Source of the DNA: JABDMH01 sp965223105
Lineage (GTDB): Bacteria > Bacteroidota > Bacteroidia > Chitinophagales > Saprospiraceae
Length of the DNA: 64,000 nucleotides
Assembly: GCA_965223105.1 (NCBI GenBank)
Contig: OZ244987.1
Span: 1,736,001-1,800,000, forward strand
Direction of reading: 5' to 3'
The notes under the pieces were generated by a model that was not told where the DNA came from, ran no database searches, and saw only the letters and a program-made list of their open reading frames with translations. Below are positions 16,270 to 26,355 of the stretch, one piece after another (position 1 is the first letter of the stretch; every line of letters starts with the position of its first letter). A program made the translations under genes and the position numbers.

Positions 16270-18996
16270 TCAAAGCTCTACATTTAATTGATGAAGCTCA
16301 TGAATTGTGCCTTGAATTGCACCTTGAAAAGGATGACCAGTAGAGCTTGTTAATTGATAAATAATCTCTATGATCCAGGTTGGACTGAGCTCTGGTATTT
16401 CTATAAATATGGACTTATGGTCGGGACTTAAAGTGGTTTGGGTGATTTCCAATTTTTTTTCATCAAATCGGTCGGACCCATATTTCCTGGTGCGACGCAA
16501 CTGCCAGGTATTTATAGTGTAATTTTGTATATCTAGAGCTGAGGATGGGGTGATTTTCTCACTAAAAAAGAGCTGAATCCCCTGCTTACCAGCCAGCATC
16601 TTTATTGGAACATAAGAAGGATTAGCCGTATATCGTACACGATAAAGTCCACCAACTTGAATCATTCTACTGGTTGCCCAGGCTGACATCCCACAAACAT
16701 ATAATTGGCCATCGCCGGGATTAAATCTTCCTCGCATCACGCCTGTGGGAAATTGGGGAATGGGCAGTTCGATCATCCCTCCTTGCTCTCCTGTCGTGAT
16801 TTCTTGCGGCATGACCACGAATATTTTACCATATCCATAGGAAAGATTAAGTAAACTACCACTTAAAGGACCCCAGCGCTCCGAGGTTGCCCATAGCAAT
16901 TCAGCCGGTGATCGATCATATTTCATGTCGATCCAGCATGTAGGTTGCTCCATAGCAGCATCTGAAGAATCGTCTGGAGCAGCATAACCCCACATATTGC
17001 CGTAAAATCCTCCATTGGTGACTCGATTGATCCTGTTCATGGGATTCCAGTACCCTTGTTGATCGGTTACGTAGAAGGATCCATCAGGATTTATACAAAC
17101 ACCATTGGCTGCCCGAAAACCCTTCGCCATTATTTCACTTTTCTCACCGTCGGAACTAACCTTAATCAAGGTGCCATGTTGTGGAACCAATGAAGTGCGG
17201 GCATGCCTGCCACTTTTGGCATAATACAGGTTGCCTTGTTCATCAGATTGTAACCCCATGGCAAATTCATGAAAATGTTCGGTCACTTGGTGATCGCTAT
17301 TAAAACTCTCATAGTAGTCGGTTTCTCCATCACCGTTTAGATCTATCAGATGCACGATTTGGTCTCGACAACTCACAAAGATTTCATTATCTAACACTTT
17401 AATACCCAGCGGTTGGAACATACCCGTAGCAATGCGATGCCATTGGAGCTGACCTTCTTTTTGGGTGATGCCTACCACCTTCCAAACTTCGCCATCAATG
17501 GTACAAACTACCGCATCATCTCCCCCATTTAAGAAATCAATTCCAGTAGGACGCATTCTGCTCTTCCAAGGATTTTCAATGGGCAGCACCAAGACATCTA
17601 CAGTATATGCGACAGTATCAGGACCGCTGATAATGGGTGTACTGAGCATTTTATCATAGATCTGGGGACCTCCTTTTGTGTAGTGAGACAAATCATTTAT
17701 TGAAAAGGTGTCCGCAAGTTGTTTAGCCAGAGATGATAGCGAGTCGTCGGCGATCAGCACAGCAAAATGATTTTTACCTTCCCTATCTATTTCAGCAATC
17801 CAAAGATTCTCTTCTTTCTTCAGCGTGACCCCATCACCAATGATGTGTACGGTGACAGTATCTGGTGCTATGAGTAGTTGAAGTCGGTCGTTGCTTGCGC
17901 GATCAATATTCAAAGTACGAATGATGCTGGGATCTGAATCTGTATTGACGTGTTCATGGGATTCCAGAACTCTACTGTTTCCTATCGTATACTCAATGAT
18001 GGTCTTCTCTCCATACCGATACAGTCCCTTATACTTTGCCCAGGATCTTGGGAGAGGGCCAAAACGTCTGCCATCAACGACAGTCGGTCTCGGATCGGCA
18101 TAGGAACCTGAGTTCGGATCAGCCCAGCCGGGTTGCACTGGATTTGCGAATAAACGTTTTCCCACAGTTCTGGGATACACATTGTGTTGGCCATCCATCA
18201 GTATATCCTCCCAATCAATAAATCCTTTTCCGGACCAAGCACCGGCTACACGCATCAGATCATGATCAAACAATACAAATGTATTTCCATCGGCAACGCC
18301 TCCCGGACCGGAGTCCAGTCGCAGAGCTATGCCTTTGTAGGCAAAATTGACCTGGGAATAGTCTTCGTTAGGTAATGGTGCCCTGCCTGTGGAAATGATC
18401 TTTGGCGGATCCTGATCATCCGCCAATTCGTAGCACCGCATCAGCCAGTTGCCATAATCCATTTCGGCCCAGGGCTGATAAGTTCCTGGTGCTGGCCCCA
18501 GACTAGATCCTGACGGTAGTTTTTCAAGGTAATCATTGTCAACTACGAAGTACTGGCCTGCATTATTAGGCTTGATTAATTCCTCTCTGATGAATGCTAT
18601 GACTTCATACTTTTGCCGGGGTACCAAATGGGTTTGAGGCGGCATTAGACCGAATCCACGAGTAAGTGTTTCATACATGGCATATGGGTCATTTCCATGG
18701 TTGAAAGAATCCCGCCAAAATTTTACCGAGGTGGGTAAAGACCCAGGTTGATCTTGATCTCCATGACAGGTAAAGCATGTCGTGCGGTAAATGGTAGTGC
18801 CCCGATCTCGCATATCCCAATCCTCAGTCCATTTGGCCAACTGGGCAACTAAAGTCCGATGATCAACTGAATCCTCATATTCAGGTAGTTGATTTTGCTC
18901 AAGGATAAAAGCCTTCGAAACCCCCTGGTCAGGTTGGTGACAGTTGGAAAGCAGAAGGATCAACCATAAGAAGCCCAGGAAATATGTTGAATGCAT
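16270..18996 (-). CDS. lipoprotein with cytochrome c motif, DUF6797-like region and beta-propeller
   Basis: The 908-residue product has a lipoprotein signal (LLLSNC, lipid-modified Cys near residue 19). A single heme motif CFTCH follows near residue 76, with a plausible axial methionine in GLMPPQ. The middle (about 150-440) resembles the DUF6797 region found beside heme-binding domains. About residues 440-790 form a glucose/sorbosone-type propeller (GIDFLNGGDDAVV, DLNGDGETDYYE, NPDGSFYVTDQQGYWNP). An Ig-like strand domain ends the protein. Such proteins are common in Planctomycetes, Verrucomicrobia and some Bacteroidota and probably oxidise carbohydrates at the cell surface; the substrate is unknown. 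It lies 74 bp downstream of the PSD1-type cytochrome gene. Confidence 0.75.
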   Translation of the reverse strand: MHSTYFLGFLWLILLLSNCHQPDQGVSKAFILEQNQLPEYEDSVDHRTLVAQLAKWTEDWDMRDRGTTIYRTTCFTCHGDQDQPGSLPTSVKFWRDSFNHGNDPYAMYETLTRGFGLMPPQTHLVPRQKYEVIAFIREELIKPNNAGQYFVVDNDYLEKLPSGSSLGPAPGTYQPWAEMDYGNWLMRCYELADDQDPPKIISTGRAPLPNEDYSQVNFAYKGIALRLDSGPGGVADGNTFVLFDHDLMRVAGAWSGKGFIDWEDILMDGQHNVYPRTVGKRLFANPVQPGWADPNSGSYADPRPTVVDGRRFGPLPRSWAKYKGLYRYGEKTIIEYTIGNSRVLESHEHVNTDSDPSIIRTLNIDRASNDRLQLLIAPDTVTVHIIGDGVTLKKEENLWIAEIDREGKNHFAVLIADDSLSSLAKQLADTFSINDLSHYTKGGPQIYDKMLSTPIISGPDTVAYTVDVLVLPIENPWKSRMRPTGIDFLNGGDDAVVCTIDGEVWKVVGITQKEGQLQWHRIATGMFQPLGIKVLDNEIFVSCRDQIVHLIDLNGDGETDYYESFNSDHQVTEHFHEFAMGLQSDEQGNLYYAKSGRHARTSLVPQHGTLIKVSSDGEKSEIMAKGFRAANGVCINPDGSFYVTDQQGYWNPMNRINRVTNGGFYGNMWGYAAPDDSSDAAMEQPTCWIDMKYDRSPAELLWATSERWGPLSGSLLNLSYGYGKIFVVMPQEITTGEQGGMIELPIPQFPTGVMRGRFNPGDGQLYVCGMSAWATSRMIQVGGLYRVRYTANPSYVPIKMLAGKQGIQLFFSEKITPSSALDIQNYTINTWQLRRTRKYGSDRFDEKKLEITQTTLSPDHKSIFIEIPELSPTWIIEIIYQLTSSTGHPFQGAIQGTIHELHQLNVEL

Positions 18997-19070
18997 AATC
19001 GAAATCAGTTGAAGATTACAAAATAGTATTTATCCCTTAGCCACTAAATAGGGGATTTTATTTAGGCGCT

Positions 19071-22000
19071 TCAACGTTTCATGTATGTTTCATCAAAATT
19101 AAGGATGGTCTGGGCTACTAATGTCAATGCCGCTGTCGTGGCTGCATCGAGATTCTTGTCTCTAGGAAATTCTCCAACGGCCAAAACCTCAAGTGCAGCC
19201 TTGGGTTGCTGTTGAAATTTATCCAAGGAATCCTCAAATTGGTGGAGTAGTTGAGATTCTTCTTCAACACTGGCTGGTCGGCCACAAAGAAGACGAAAAG
19301 CTAAATGCACTTGATCTGAGATCGATTTTGTCGCTTCCTTTTGAATCCTCTCTGCCAGGACCCGCATTGCCTCGGCAAACTGTGGATCATTGAGTAGGAT
19401 TAAAGCTTGTAGAGGAGTGCTGGTGTTTTCTCTTTTGACCGAACATACATCTCGATCCGGCACATCAAAGGTTGCCATCGCGGGAGGTGGTGATGTTCGC
19501 CTTATGAAGGTATAAAGACTGCGACGATATAATTTATTACCCTGATCGTGCTGGTAAGTCCGGAGAAATCCGGAAAATTCGTTCTTTTCTTTCCAGAGAC
19601 CTTCTGGCTGATAGGGTTTGACACTTGGACCACCTATTTTGCGATGTAGGAGTCCGCTTGCTGCAAGGGCATTGTCACGAATCATCTCATATGATAATCG
19701 ATGGCTAGGCCCCCTAGACCAAAATGTGTTTTCCAGGTCCCTTTGATCCGAGAATTGAGAGGACTGACGATAGGTGGCTGAGGTGACCATCAATCTTAGA
19801 AGAGCTTTCAGATCCCAGTTTGATTCAATAAATTCGATCGCCAACCAATCAAGAAGTCCGGGATGAGTAGGTAGTTCACCCTGACTTCCAAAGTCATGAG
19901 GTGTGTCCACCAAGCCTCTTCCAAAAATCATTTGCCAATATCGATTTACCGTGACTCGAGCTGTGAGTGGATGATCTTGGGAAAATAGCCATCGGGCCAA
20001 ACCCAATCGGTTTTTGGCTTCATGCTCAGGATAAGGAGGTAAGAAGTCGGGAGTGTTTGGGAATACCTGCTTAAGGGGTCGATTGTATTGACCTCGGTCG
20101 AGAACGTAAGTGAGTCGTGGTTCGGGCATCTCCTCCATGACCATCAGCTCCTGAATTGTATCAATGTGACTAAGCTTGCTCTTTCTTAGCGCCATTAGAA
20201 GAGCAAGTTTATCTCTATGTTTCCGACTGAGTCGATGGAGGTAGTGCTTTTCCAAATGGGATCTTTTGAAGTCACTCAGCGGTATGGATGAACCGTTATC
20301 TTCTTGAAATATGGCCGAAACTTCTAGAGCTGATAACCAAGAACGATATATTCTGATCTGATCAATTCCTCCGTCAAAAACTCCATCATCGGTCTCTGTA
20401 AATAAATATTTGCTGCCAATACCCACCCTAATTGACCGTTGGGGTTCAGGTTCGTAAGCCCGGCCCTTAGCTGGCAAAATCGATTTGTAAAGGCGATCGT
20501 AAAGGATATCTAATTCAAGTGGTAACCCATTGTGATAAATTTGAATTCCTCCTCCTTCGGCAGAGCCATCATAAGTGAGAAATAGTTGAACCCAATCTCC
20601 AGTATCAATAGGTATCTTTGAACGTGTATGAATATAATTGTGAGAGAGAGAATGGACGATTTTCACTGCTGGCCGGTTTAAAGTATCTAAGTAGAAAATC
20701 CATCCTCGCCAGCCACTGTTTTTATCACCTATGTTGCCAATGATTGATTGGAATGTGCCCAATTCTCTGGTGTTAATCCATACACCAGCTGAAAAGGCAT
20801 CGTGAATATTGAAATGTCGGATACCATATAGGTGAATATTATCGTAGTCATCGTCGATGTACAGAGCCTTGCCTACTTTGCCCTCAGATAATTTCGGTTG
20901 ACCTGTTACCATAGCTTGGTCATGGCGATCGATCCCATAACGAGAAGCATCACCATCCAGTTTTTGGGCTTGTATTGATTCAATGGGAAAATGATGATCA
21001 GGTGGAGGAAATTTCCGTTGGTTTTTATCCAATCCAGCGATCCATTTTGTGATTTCCTGCTGGTCACCATCTGAAAGAAGCATTGAGTGTTTGGTTTGTT
21101 GGATCATGAGATCAAAAGAATCAATAATGGCCTGACTCTTTTCTGAAGGTAGCAGTAGCAAGGGTCCAAAATTGCGATCATTTCCAATCATTCCCAACTC
21201 GTGCACATTGTTAAAAAATGCAGTCATTTCATAGTATTCCCTCTGCGAAATGGGATCAAATTTGTGATCATGACAGGAAGCACATTCCAGTGTTAATCCC
21301 ATAAAAGCTGTGCCAGTGGTATTGGTTCGATCTGCTGTATACTTTAACCGAAACTCTTCAGTCACTATACCCAATTCAGAATTGAGTGGTTGATTGCGGT
21401 AAAATCCTGTGGCCATCTTTTGTTCCAGCGTGGCATTCTCTAACAGGTCACCAGCCATTTGCCAAGTAGCAAAAGTTTTATAATTCAGATTTTTGTTGAA
21501 TGCATGAATAACCCAATCTCGCCAAGGCCACATTTCACGAAGTCCGTCGGCATGTAGGCCATGAGAGTCAGCATAACGGGCTACATCCATCCATTCCATA
21601 GCCAAGCGCTCACCATAGGCCTCATCACCCAAAAATTGATCGACGACCTTCTCGTATGCTCCAGCAGAAGAATCCTTGAGGAACCGATCAATTTCTTGGA
21701 GGGAGGGAGGGAGACCTCGCAAGTCGAAGCTAAGTCGCCTGATGAGCTGTTCCTTACTGGCTGGCGGAGAGGGCTCCATATCTCTGGCCACAAGACCGTG
21801 CTGGATAAAATGATCAATTTCATTGTGAACCGGCCAACTGCTGCCCTCGATATTTGGCACAGAGGGCTTGACTGGAGGAATATATGCCCAATGGTTTTTC
21901 CAGACAGCACCTTGGTCTATCCACTTGGCAACCATGGCCTTTTCAAAATTCGACAGAGTCAAATTTGACTCCCGAGGTGGCATGATCTGGTCCGGATCTT

Positions 22001-22367
22001 GAGAGGAAATCCTGTTCCAGAGTTCGCTTCGGTCCCTGCTGCCCGGTACGATAGCGTACCCAGTACTTTCACTGAGGGGAGCAAATGCCGCATCTTCAGT
22101 GTCCAGTCTTAGATTAGCTTCCCGAGTATTTTCATCGGGTCCGTGACATTTATAGCACCTATCAGTTAATAGAGGACGAATGTGGAAATTGAAATCTACA
22201 ATTTCTGGAAGCTCGCTATAGGCTTGTTGGATATCTGAAGTTAGCGAACTATGACAACTGAGCATAATCATCGTGCTGGCAAAAAGACCTATCTGCTTCA
22301 CCAGTAAAGCAAAACCAGCCCTTTTTGGCTCGCAAAAGACAGTTACATGTGGTTCCTCAGTTGTCAT
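19071..22367 (-). CDS. planctomycete-type cytochrome c, DUF1549/LamG/DUF1553 (PSD1) protein
   Basis: From the ATG at 22367 the product is 1098 residues; the frame stays open to an ATG at 22496. A lipobox-like LSC follows a hydrophobic segment. The N-terminal cytochrome domain has CYKCHGPDE and IMPPRES. DUF1549 follows (about WPVHNEIDHFI to CASCHDHKFDPIS, which adds a second CxxCH). A LamG/concanavalin-like insert comes next (SAGVWINTRELGTFQSIIG), then DUF1553 (RLGLARWLFSQDHPLTARV through TSPPPAMATFDVPDRDVC). This architecture is abundant in Planctomycetes and in some Bacteroidota, and is often encoded beside sulfatases or other polysaccharide genes. It likely handles electrons from a surface oxidation, but no reaction is proven. 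It is probably co-transcribed with the next cytochrome gene. Confidence 0.85.
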   Translation of the reverse strand: MTTEEPHVTVFCEPKRAGFALLVKQIGLFASTMIMLSCHSSLTSDIQQAYSELPEIVDFNFHIRPLLTDRCYKCHGPDENTREANLRLDTEDAAFAPLSESTGYAIVPGSRDRSELWNRISSQDPDQIMPPRESNLTLSNFEKAMVAKWIDQGAVWKNHWAYIPPVKPSVPNIEGSSWPVHNEIDHFIQHGLVARDMEPSPPASKEQLIRRLSFDLRGLPPSLQEIDRFLKDSSAGAYEKVVDQFLGDEAYGERLAMEWMDVARYADSHGLHADGLREMWPWRDWVIHAFNKNLNYKTFATWQMAGDLLENATLEQKMATGFYRNQPLNSELGIVTEEFRLKYTADRTNTTGTAFMGLTLECASCHDHKFDPISQREYYEMTAFFNNVHELGMIGNDRNFGPLLLLPSEKSQAIIDSFDLMIQQTKHSMLLSDGDQQEITKWIAGLDKNQRKFPPPDHHFPIESIQAQKLDGDASRYGIDRHDQAMVTGQPKLSEGKVGKALYIDDDYDNIHLYGIRHFNIHDAFSAGVWINTRELGTFQSIIGNIGDKNSGWRGWIFYLDTLNRPAVKIVHSLSHNYIHTRSKIPIDTGDWVQLFLTYDGSAEGGGIQIYHNGLPLELDILYDRLYKSILPAKGRAYEPEPQRSIRVGIGSKYLFTETDDGVFDGGIDQIRIYRSWLSALEVSAIFQEDNGSSIPLSDFKRSHLEKHYLHRLSRKHRDKLALLMALRKSKLSHIDTIQELMVMEEMPEPRLTYVLDRGQYNRPLKQVFPNTPDFLPPYPEHEAKNRLGLARWLFSQDHPLTARVTVNRYWQMIFGRGLVDTPHDFGSQGELPTHPGLLDWLAIEFIESNWDLKALLRLMVTSATYRQSSQFSDQRDLENTFWSRGPSHRLSYEMIRDNALAASGLLHRKIGGPSVKPYQPEGLWKEKNEFSGFLRTYQHDQGNKLYRRSLYTFIRRTSPPPAMATFDVPDRDVCSVKRENTSTPLQALILLNDPQFAEAMRVLAERIQKEATKSISDQVHLAFRLLCGRPASVEEESQLLHQFEDSLDKFQQQPKAALEVLAVGEFPRDKNLDAATTAALTLVAQTILNFDETYMKR

Positions 22368-22786
22368 ACTGATCACTTTTGAGAAATCTGGGCAAGAGCT
22401 TCTCGTCTCGATCTTAAGGTGAAAATCGACATTTTTACGGGAGATCTCTCGATCTCGAACGAAAATTTTTGATTCTACTTTGTGATGTCGGTTCAAGAGA
22501 TGTCTAAGATTGACCTTTCCTTGACTCCGACCACTGATAACCAGACCACTGGTATCGAGTCTCCAATACCTCTTGACTGAAGATCTTAGTCGAATGCATT
22601 TATTCTCTTCGAGGCCTTACGTAATTTAAATACTGCTATCAATCTTGTGGAGAAGGTTGCTTGCTTTGGTACGAGACCAGGGAAAGAGGACACCAGCCAG
22701 TAACTATTGAGGTTTTCAAAGGTTTTTTATAACTAATTCTTAGGAAAGCAAACCTTATTTTGAGGTCATACCACAAATGAAGGGAA

Positions 22787-23053
22787 ATGCAGATAGAAAC
22801 AACACTCGATCTCCGATCAATGCTCATGGGCTTCTCAATAGCTTTAGGTTTGTTGATAGTGCTTGGTCATGAGGATCCGCATTTGGCTGTCAAGGACAAG
22901 TACCAAGTGATGGCCGACCATAACAGGTTTTTAATTTTAAATACAGTAAATGGTCAGTACATTATCGAAGACGATTTTAGTGATCGAATCCGATGGTACA
23001 AGGCTGATTTTGAAAGCAGTCACAAGAATGGCTGGAGGATTCCGGTCGATTAG
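22787..23053 (+). CDS. hypothetical small membrane-anchored protein
   Basis: I do not recognise this 88-residue protein. It has one hydrophobic helix (about residues 11-27, MLMGFSIALGLLIVLG) followed by a polar region rich in D, H and Y (DKYQVMADHNRFLILN, then FSDRIRWYKADFES). The single N-terminal helix suggests membrane anchoring or export. The region downstream to 23216 shows no other gene. A real gene is likely from the composition, but no family supports it. Confidence 0.5.
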   Translation: MQIETTLDLRSMLMGFSIALGLLIVLGHEDPHLAVKDKYQVMADHNRFLILNTVNGQYIIEDDFSDRIRWYKADFESSHKNGWRIPVD

Positions 23054-23216
23054 TTTGAGCAGCAAAGCGGCCGAATACTGAAGCGACTATTAAGATCCCG
23101 ACCAACTGAGGCAGAGGAGCGCAGCTATGGCGTTTCATAATCTGTTGCCATTCTTTTTGACGTATCGCAAATCTGGAGTGATTTTCGTTTTTCAGGCGAT
23201 CAGTGTATCATTGTAC

Positions 23217-24203
23217 ATGGATTTTCAAGAACTGCCCAAGATCGAATTGCATCTTCATTTGGATTGTTCTTTAAGTTTTGATGTAGTAAATAAGCTTGAT
23301 CCAACAGTCGATCGCGCTCGGTTTGACCGCGAGTATGTTGCTGGAGGGCAATGCAAAGACTTACGTGATTATCTGGATCGGGCTGTGAAGGGCTATTCAT
23401 TGATGCAAGATGAAATGTCATTGAGGGCGGTGACTTATGATCTGTTCGATCAATTGCAAAGAGACAGCGTTATTTATGCTGAGATACGATATGCTCCACT
23501 ACAACATCTGGCCGGCGGATTAAAGCCTCAAGAAGTTGTTGAAATTGTAAATGGAGCTCTGGTTGAATGTACTGGGCGAACAGGCATTGAGGTCAGGATG
23601 ATTTTGTGTACGCTCAGACACTTCAGTGCTGAACAAAGTATGATCACTGTTCAGTTGGTAGATGAATTTTATGGTACTACTGTCGTTGGCTTCGACCTTG
23701 CTGCTGACGAGGCTGGATTTCCTATCGACAATCATTTGGAGGCTTTCCGATATGCCCGATTGCGGGGTATACCTTGTACAGCTCATGCTGGTGAAGCCTG
23801 TGGCCCCTCAGGTGTTTGGGAAACTCTCCGGCATTTCAAGCCTTCCAGGATTGGACATGGGGTAAGAAGTATTGAAGATCCCATCCTTTTAGACTATCTG
23901 AGAGATCACGGTATTCATTTGGAGGTTTGTCCAACCAGCAATATTCAAACCCATACTTATGAAACATATTCCGATCACCCTGTATCATCTATTTTTGATC
24001 ATGGGATATCAGTAAGTATTAGCACCGATGGTCGAACCATTTCCGATATTTCCTTGACAGAAGAGTACAAAAAACTTCACGAATTTTTCAATTGGGAGCC
24101 TCGCCATTTTCTACAGTGCAATAGAAATGCTTTGCAAGCTGCTTTTTTATCGGATGAAGAAAAACCACAGATTTTACAGAGATTAATTCAGGCCTATAGT
24201 TAA
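23217..24203 (+). CDS. adenosine deaminase
   Basis: The start is the ATG at 23217 (MDFQELPKIELHLHLD), giving 328 residues; the frame extends upstream to 23127 but that part does not look like the family. Metal ligands and catalytic residues are visible in order: ELHLHLD, TAHAGE (His and catalytic Glu), RIGHGV and ISTDGRTIS (metal-binding Asp). This is the order expected of adenosine/AMP deaminases, which convert adenosine to inosine in purine salvage. The TDGR form in place of TDDP is typical of one ADA subgroup, so it is not a defect. The gene stands alone. Confidence 0.88.
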   Translation: MDFQELPKIELHLHLDCSLSFDVVNKLDPTVDRARFDREYVAGGQCKDLRDYLDRAVKGYSLMQDEMSLRAVTYDLFDQLQRDSVIYAEIRYAPLQHLAGGLKPQEVVEIVNGALVECTGRTGIEVRMILCTLRHFSAEQSMITVQLVDEFYGTTVVGFDLAADEAGFPIDNHLEAFRYARLRGIPCTAHAGEACGPSGVWETLRHFKPSRIGHGVRSIEDPILLDYLRDHGIHLEVCPTSNIQTHTYETYSDHPVSSIFDHGISVSISTDGRTISDISLTEEYKKLHEFFNWEPRHFLQCNRNALQAAFLSDEEKPQILQRLIQAYS

Positions 24204-24373
24204 CTTGAAAATTGGTACATGAAGTCGGTCAAAATCTGCTGAATCAAGCCAATCTCCACACAGATGGATAATATACTAAACTAGAATTCCTACAGCAATT
24301 ATTTACCCTAGGGCTCACCGTCCTTGGTACAATATGAGTCTATATTGTTTTTGGAACTCGAATCGTCACCGTA

Positions 24374-26206
24374 CTACTGATATCCAGAGGCTTGAAGTTG
24401 AAACAATTCAGCGTATAGACCCTTTTTTTGCAAGAGTTCTTCATGGGAGCCGTGTTCCCAGACTCTTCCATTTTTAAGTACCAATATTCGGTCAGCCATT
24501 CTTACTGTGCTGAAGCGGTGAGAAATGATCACAGAGGTCTTTTCTTTGGTAAGCCCGGCAAAACGTTGAAAAACTTCATATTCAGCACGGGCATCCAACG
24601 TGGCCGTAGGTTCATCTAAAATAATCACTGGTGCCTCTTTCATGTAGGCACGCGCCAAGGCTACTTTCTGCCATTGTCCTCCAGACAATTCTGCACCACC
24701 GGCAAATCTCTTACCCAAAATCTGTTCATATTTATGTGGTAAGTTTTCGATGACTGTATCTGCAAGGCTGTTTTTAGCCGCTTTTCGTACTTCATCCCTG
24801 GAGTTTTCACGCATCACATTGCCGACCAATATATTATCTCCTGCAGTGAAATAATATTTCACATAATCTTGGAAAATAACACCAATTGCCTTGCGATAAC
24901 TGACCAGATCAAATTCTCTAATATCGATTCCATCTAACAAAATCCTACCTTCCGTGGGTTCATATAGCCTGGCGAGTAGCTTCACCAGGGTAGTTTTACC
25001 GGCTCCGTTTTCACCAACAAGGGCCATTTTTTCACCAGCTGTGATGTGAAAATTAATGCCGCGGACTGCCCAGTCATTTTCGGCATTTGATCCTGGATAG
25101 ATAAAACCCACATTTTCGAACGTAAAGCCCGATTCTATCTTCTCGGGAAATTTTTGATTTCCATACAGATTGTTGGATGGAGGAGAAATTTCCATAAATG
25201 CAAAATAATCTTGCAAATAAAGGGCATCAGTAGATATTTTGGAAAATCTAGAAAAAAGTCCCTGTAATTGTTGCCGTAATCGTTGAAACGATCCAGATAA
25301 AAATGTAAGATCTCCAACAGTAATTACTCCTGAAACAGCACGAATAATGATGACCACAAAAGCACCATAGTAGGCAAGATCTCCGATAAGGTGAAATAGA
25401 CTCCCCCAAAGCGTGCGCCTTATGGCCAATTTCCGATTGGCCAGGTAATATTTATCGGATAATTTTCTGAATCGATCGGCCAAGAAACTGGCCAATCCAA
25501 AAATCTTGATTTCTTTTGCTGTGGTATCGCTTGCTCCAATGTACCGTAAATAATCTAGTTCCCTACGTTGGGGAGTCCAACTTCTCACTAACGAATAACT
25601 TGATCTGCTGAAATAAGCTTCGTTCAGAAAACTAGGAATGATAGCAACAACCAGGAGTAAGACCAACCATGGCTCAAACACAATGAGACCAGTAACTAGC
25701 GTGGCAATGGTGATGATATCTTGAAATTGAGACAGTACCATGGTCATCAAGCTTACCCGACCGGTGGTCTGTCTTCTTGCTCTCTCTAGCGAATCGTAAA
25801 ACTGTGGATCTTCAAATTGAGCCAGATCCATGGTTGCTGCCTTGTGAATGAGATCAACTGATGATTTGTTTGCATATAGATCACCCAACAGTCCGTCAAA
25901 TAGGTTGATTCCACGATTGAGAAGATCTGAGGCTAGTGCCAGGCAGAATTCCAATAGCAGTAACATCCAAATCTGCTGAAAGTCTTGGCCTTCATTTTCG
26001 ATCATGAAGATCACTTTGTCGATAATGAGTTTACCGACCCAAAGCATAGCTATCGGCAATACAGACTTTAGTAAACGACAAAATATATTGGCCAAGAATA
26101 ACGTGGGGCTACTTCGCCAGATTAGCCTGAAGAACTTAGGTAGATATTTGAGAGCTTTAGTGCTTGCTACTAACCCTGGTTGGCCATGCTTTTTGTTCGT
26201 CGACAT
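24374..26206 (-). CDS. ABC exporter, fused transmembrane and ATP-binding domains
   Basis: The 610-residue half-transporter has about six transmembrane helices in residues 30-340 and a nucleotide-binding domain in the C-terminal 240. The latter has Walker A GENGAGKTT, signature LSGGQWQKVALARAY, Walker B VIILDEPTATLD and the switch histidine in VIISHRFSTV. It resembles lipid, peptide or drug exporters that work as dimers. The start at 26206 (MSTNKKHGQ) is chosen; an ATG at 26230 is in frame. It is divergent from the acyltransferase gene, with a shared 149-bp control region. Substrate unknown. Confidence 0.88.
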   Translation of the reverse strand: MSTNKKHGQPGLVASTKALKYLPKFFRLIWRSSPTLFLANIFCRLLKSVLPIAMLWVGKLIIDKVIFMIENEGQDFQQIWMLLLLEFCLALASDLLNRGINLFDGLLGDLYANKSSVDLIHKAATMDLAQFEDPQFYDSLERARRQTTGRVSLMTMVLSQFQDIITIATLVTGLIVFEPWLVLLLVVAIIPSFLNEAYFSRSSYSLVRSWTPQRRELDYLRYIGASDTTAKEIKIFGLASFLADRFRKLSDKYYLANRKLAIRRTLWGSLFHLIGDLAYYGAFVVIIIRAVSGVITVGDLTFLSGSFQRLRQQLQGLFSRFSKISTDALYLQDYFAFMEISPPSNNLYGNQKFPEKIESGFTFENVGFIYPGSNAENDWAVRGINFHITAGEKMALVGENGAGKTTLVKLLARLYEPTEGRILLDGIDIREFDLVSYRKAIGVIFQDYVKYYFTAGDNILVGNVMRENSRDEVRKAAKNSLADTVIENLPHKYEQILGKRFAGGAELSGGQWQKVALARAYMKEAPVIILDEPTATLDARAEYEVFQRFAGLTKEKTSVIISHRFSTVRMADRILVLKNGRVWEHGSHEELLQKKGLYAELFQLQASGYQ

Positions 26207-26355
26207 ATGCAATGATGACAACCGTTTCAAGGCAGAAAGGTTTCAACGGGAGGACTGATTATAGATTCAGAAGCACAGAGGCAGAACCAAATCTCATTAG
26301 TAGAGTGGGAGGAGATCGAACCGACCTGTTGGCAAAAAATTTTGGATATTCCGGC

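Noticed and set aside
23961..24070. Apparent loss of the TDDP metal site in adenosine deaminase (STDGR)
   Set aside because: TDGR/TDNR forms are normal in one ADA subgroup and the metal-binding Asp is present.
26164..26355. 5' extension of the acyltransferase frame
   Set aside because: It would overlap the divergent ABC exporter gene and the extra residues do not resemble the family; the ATG at 26356 fits better.
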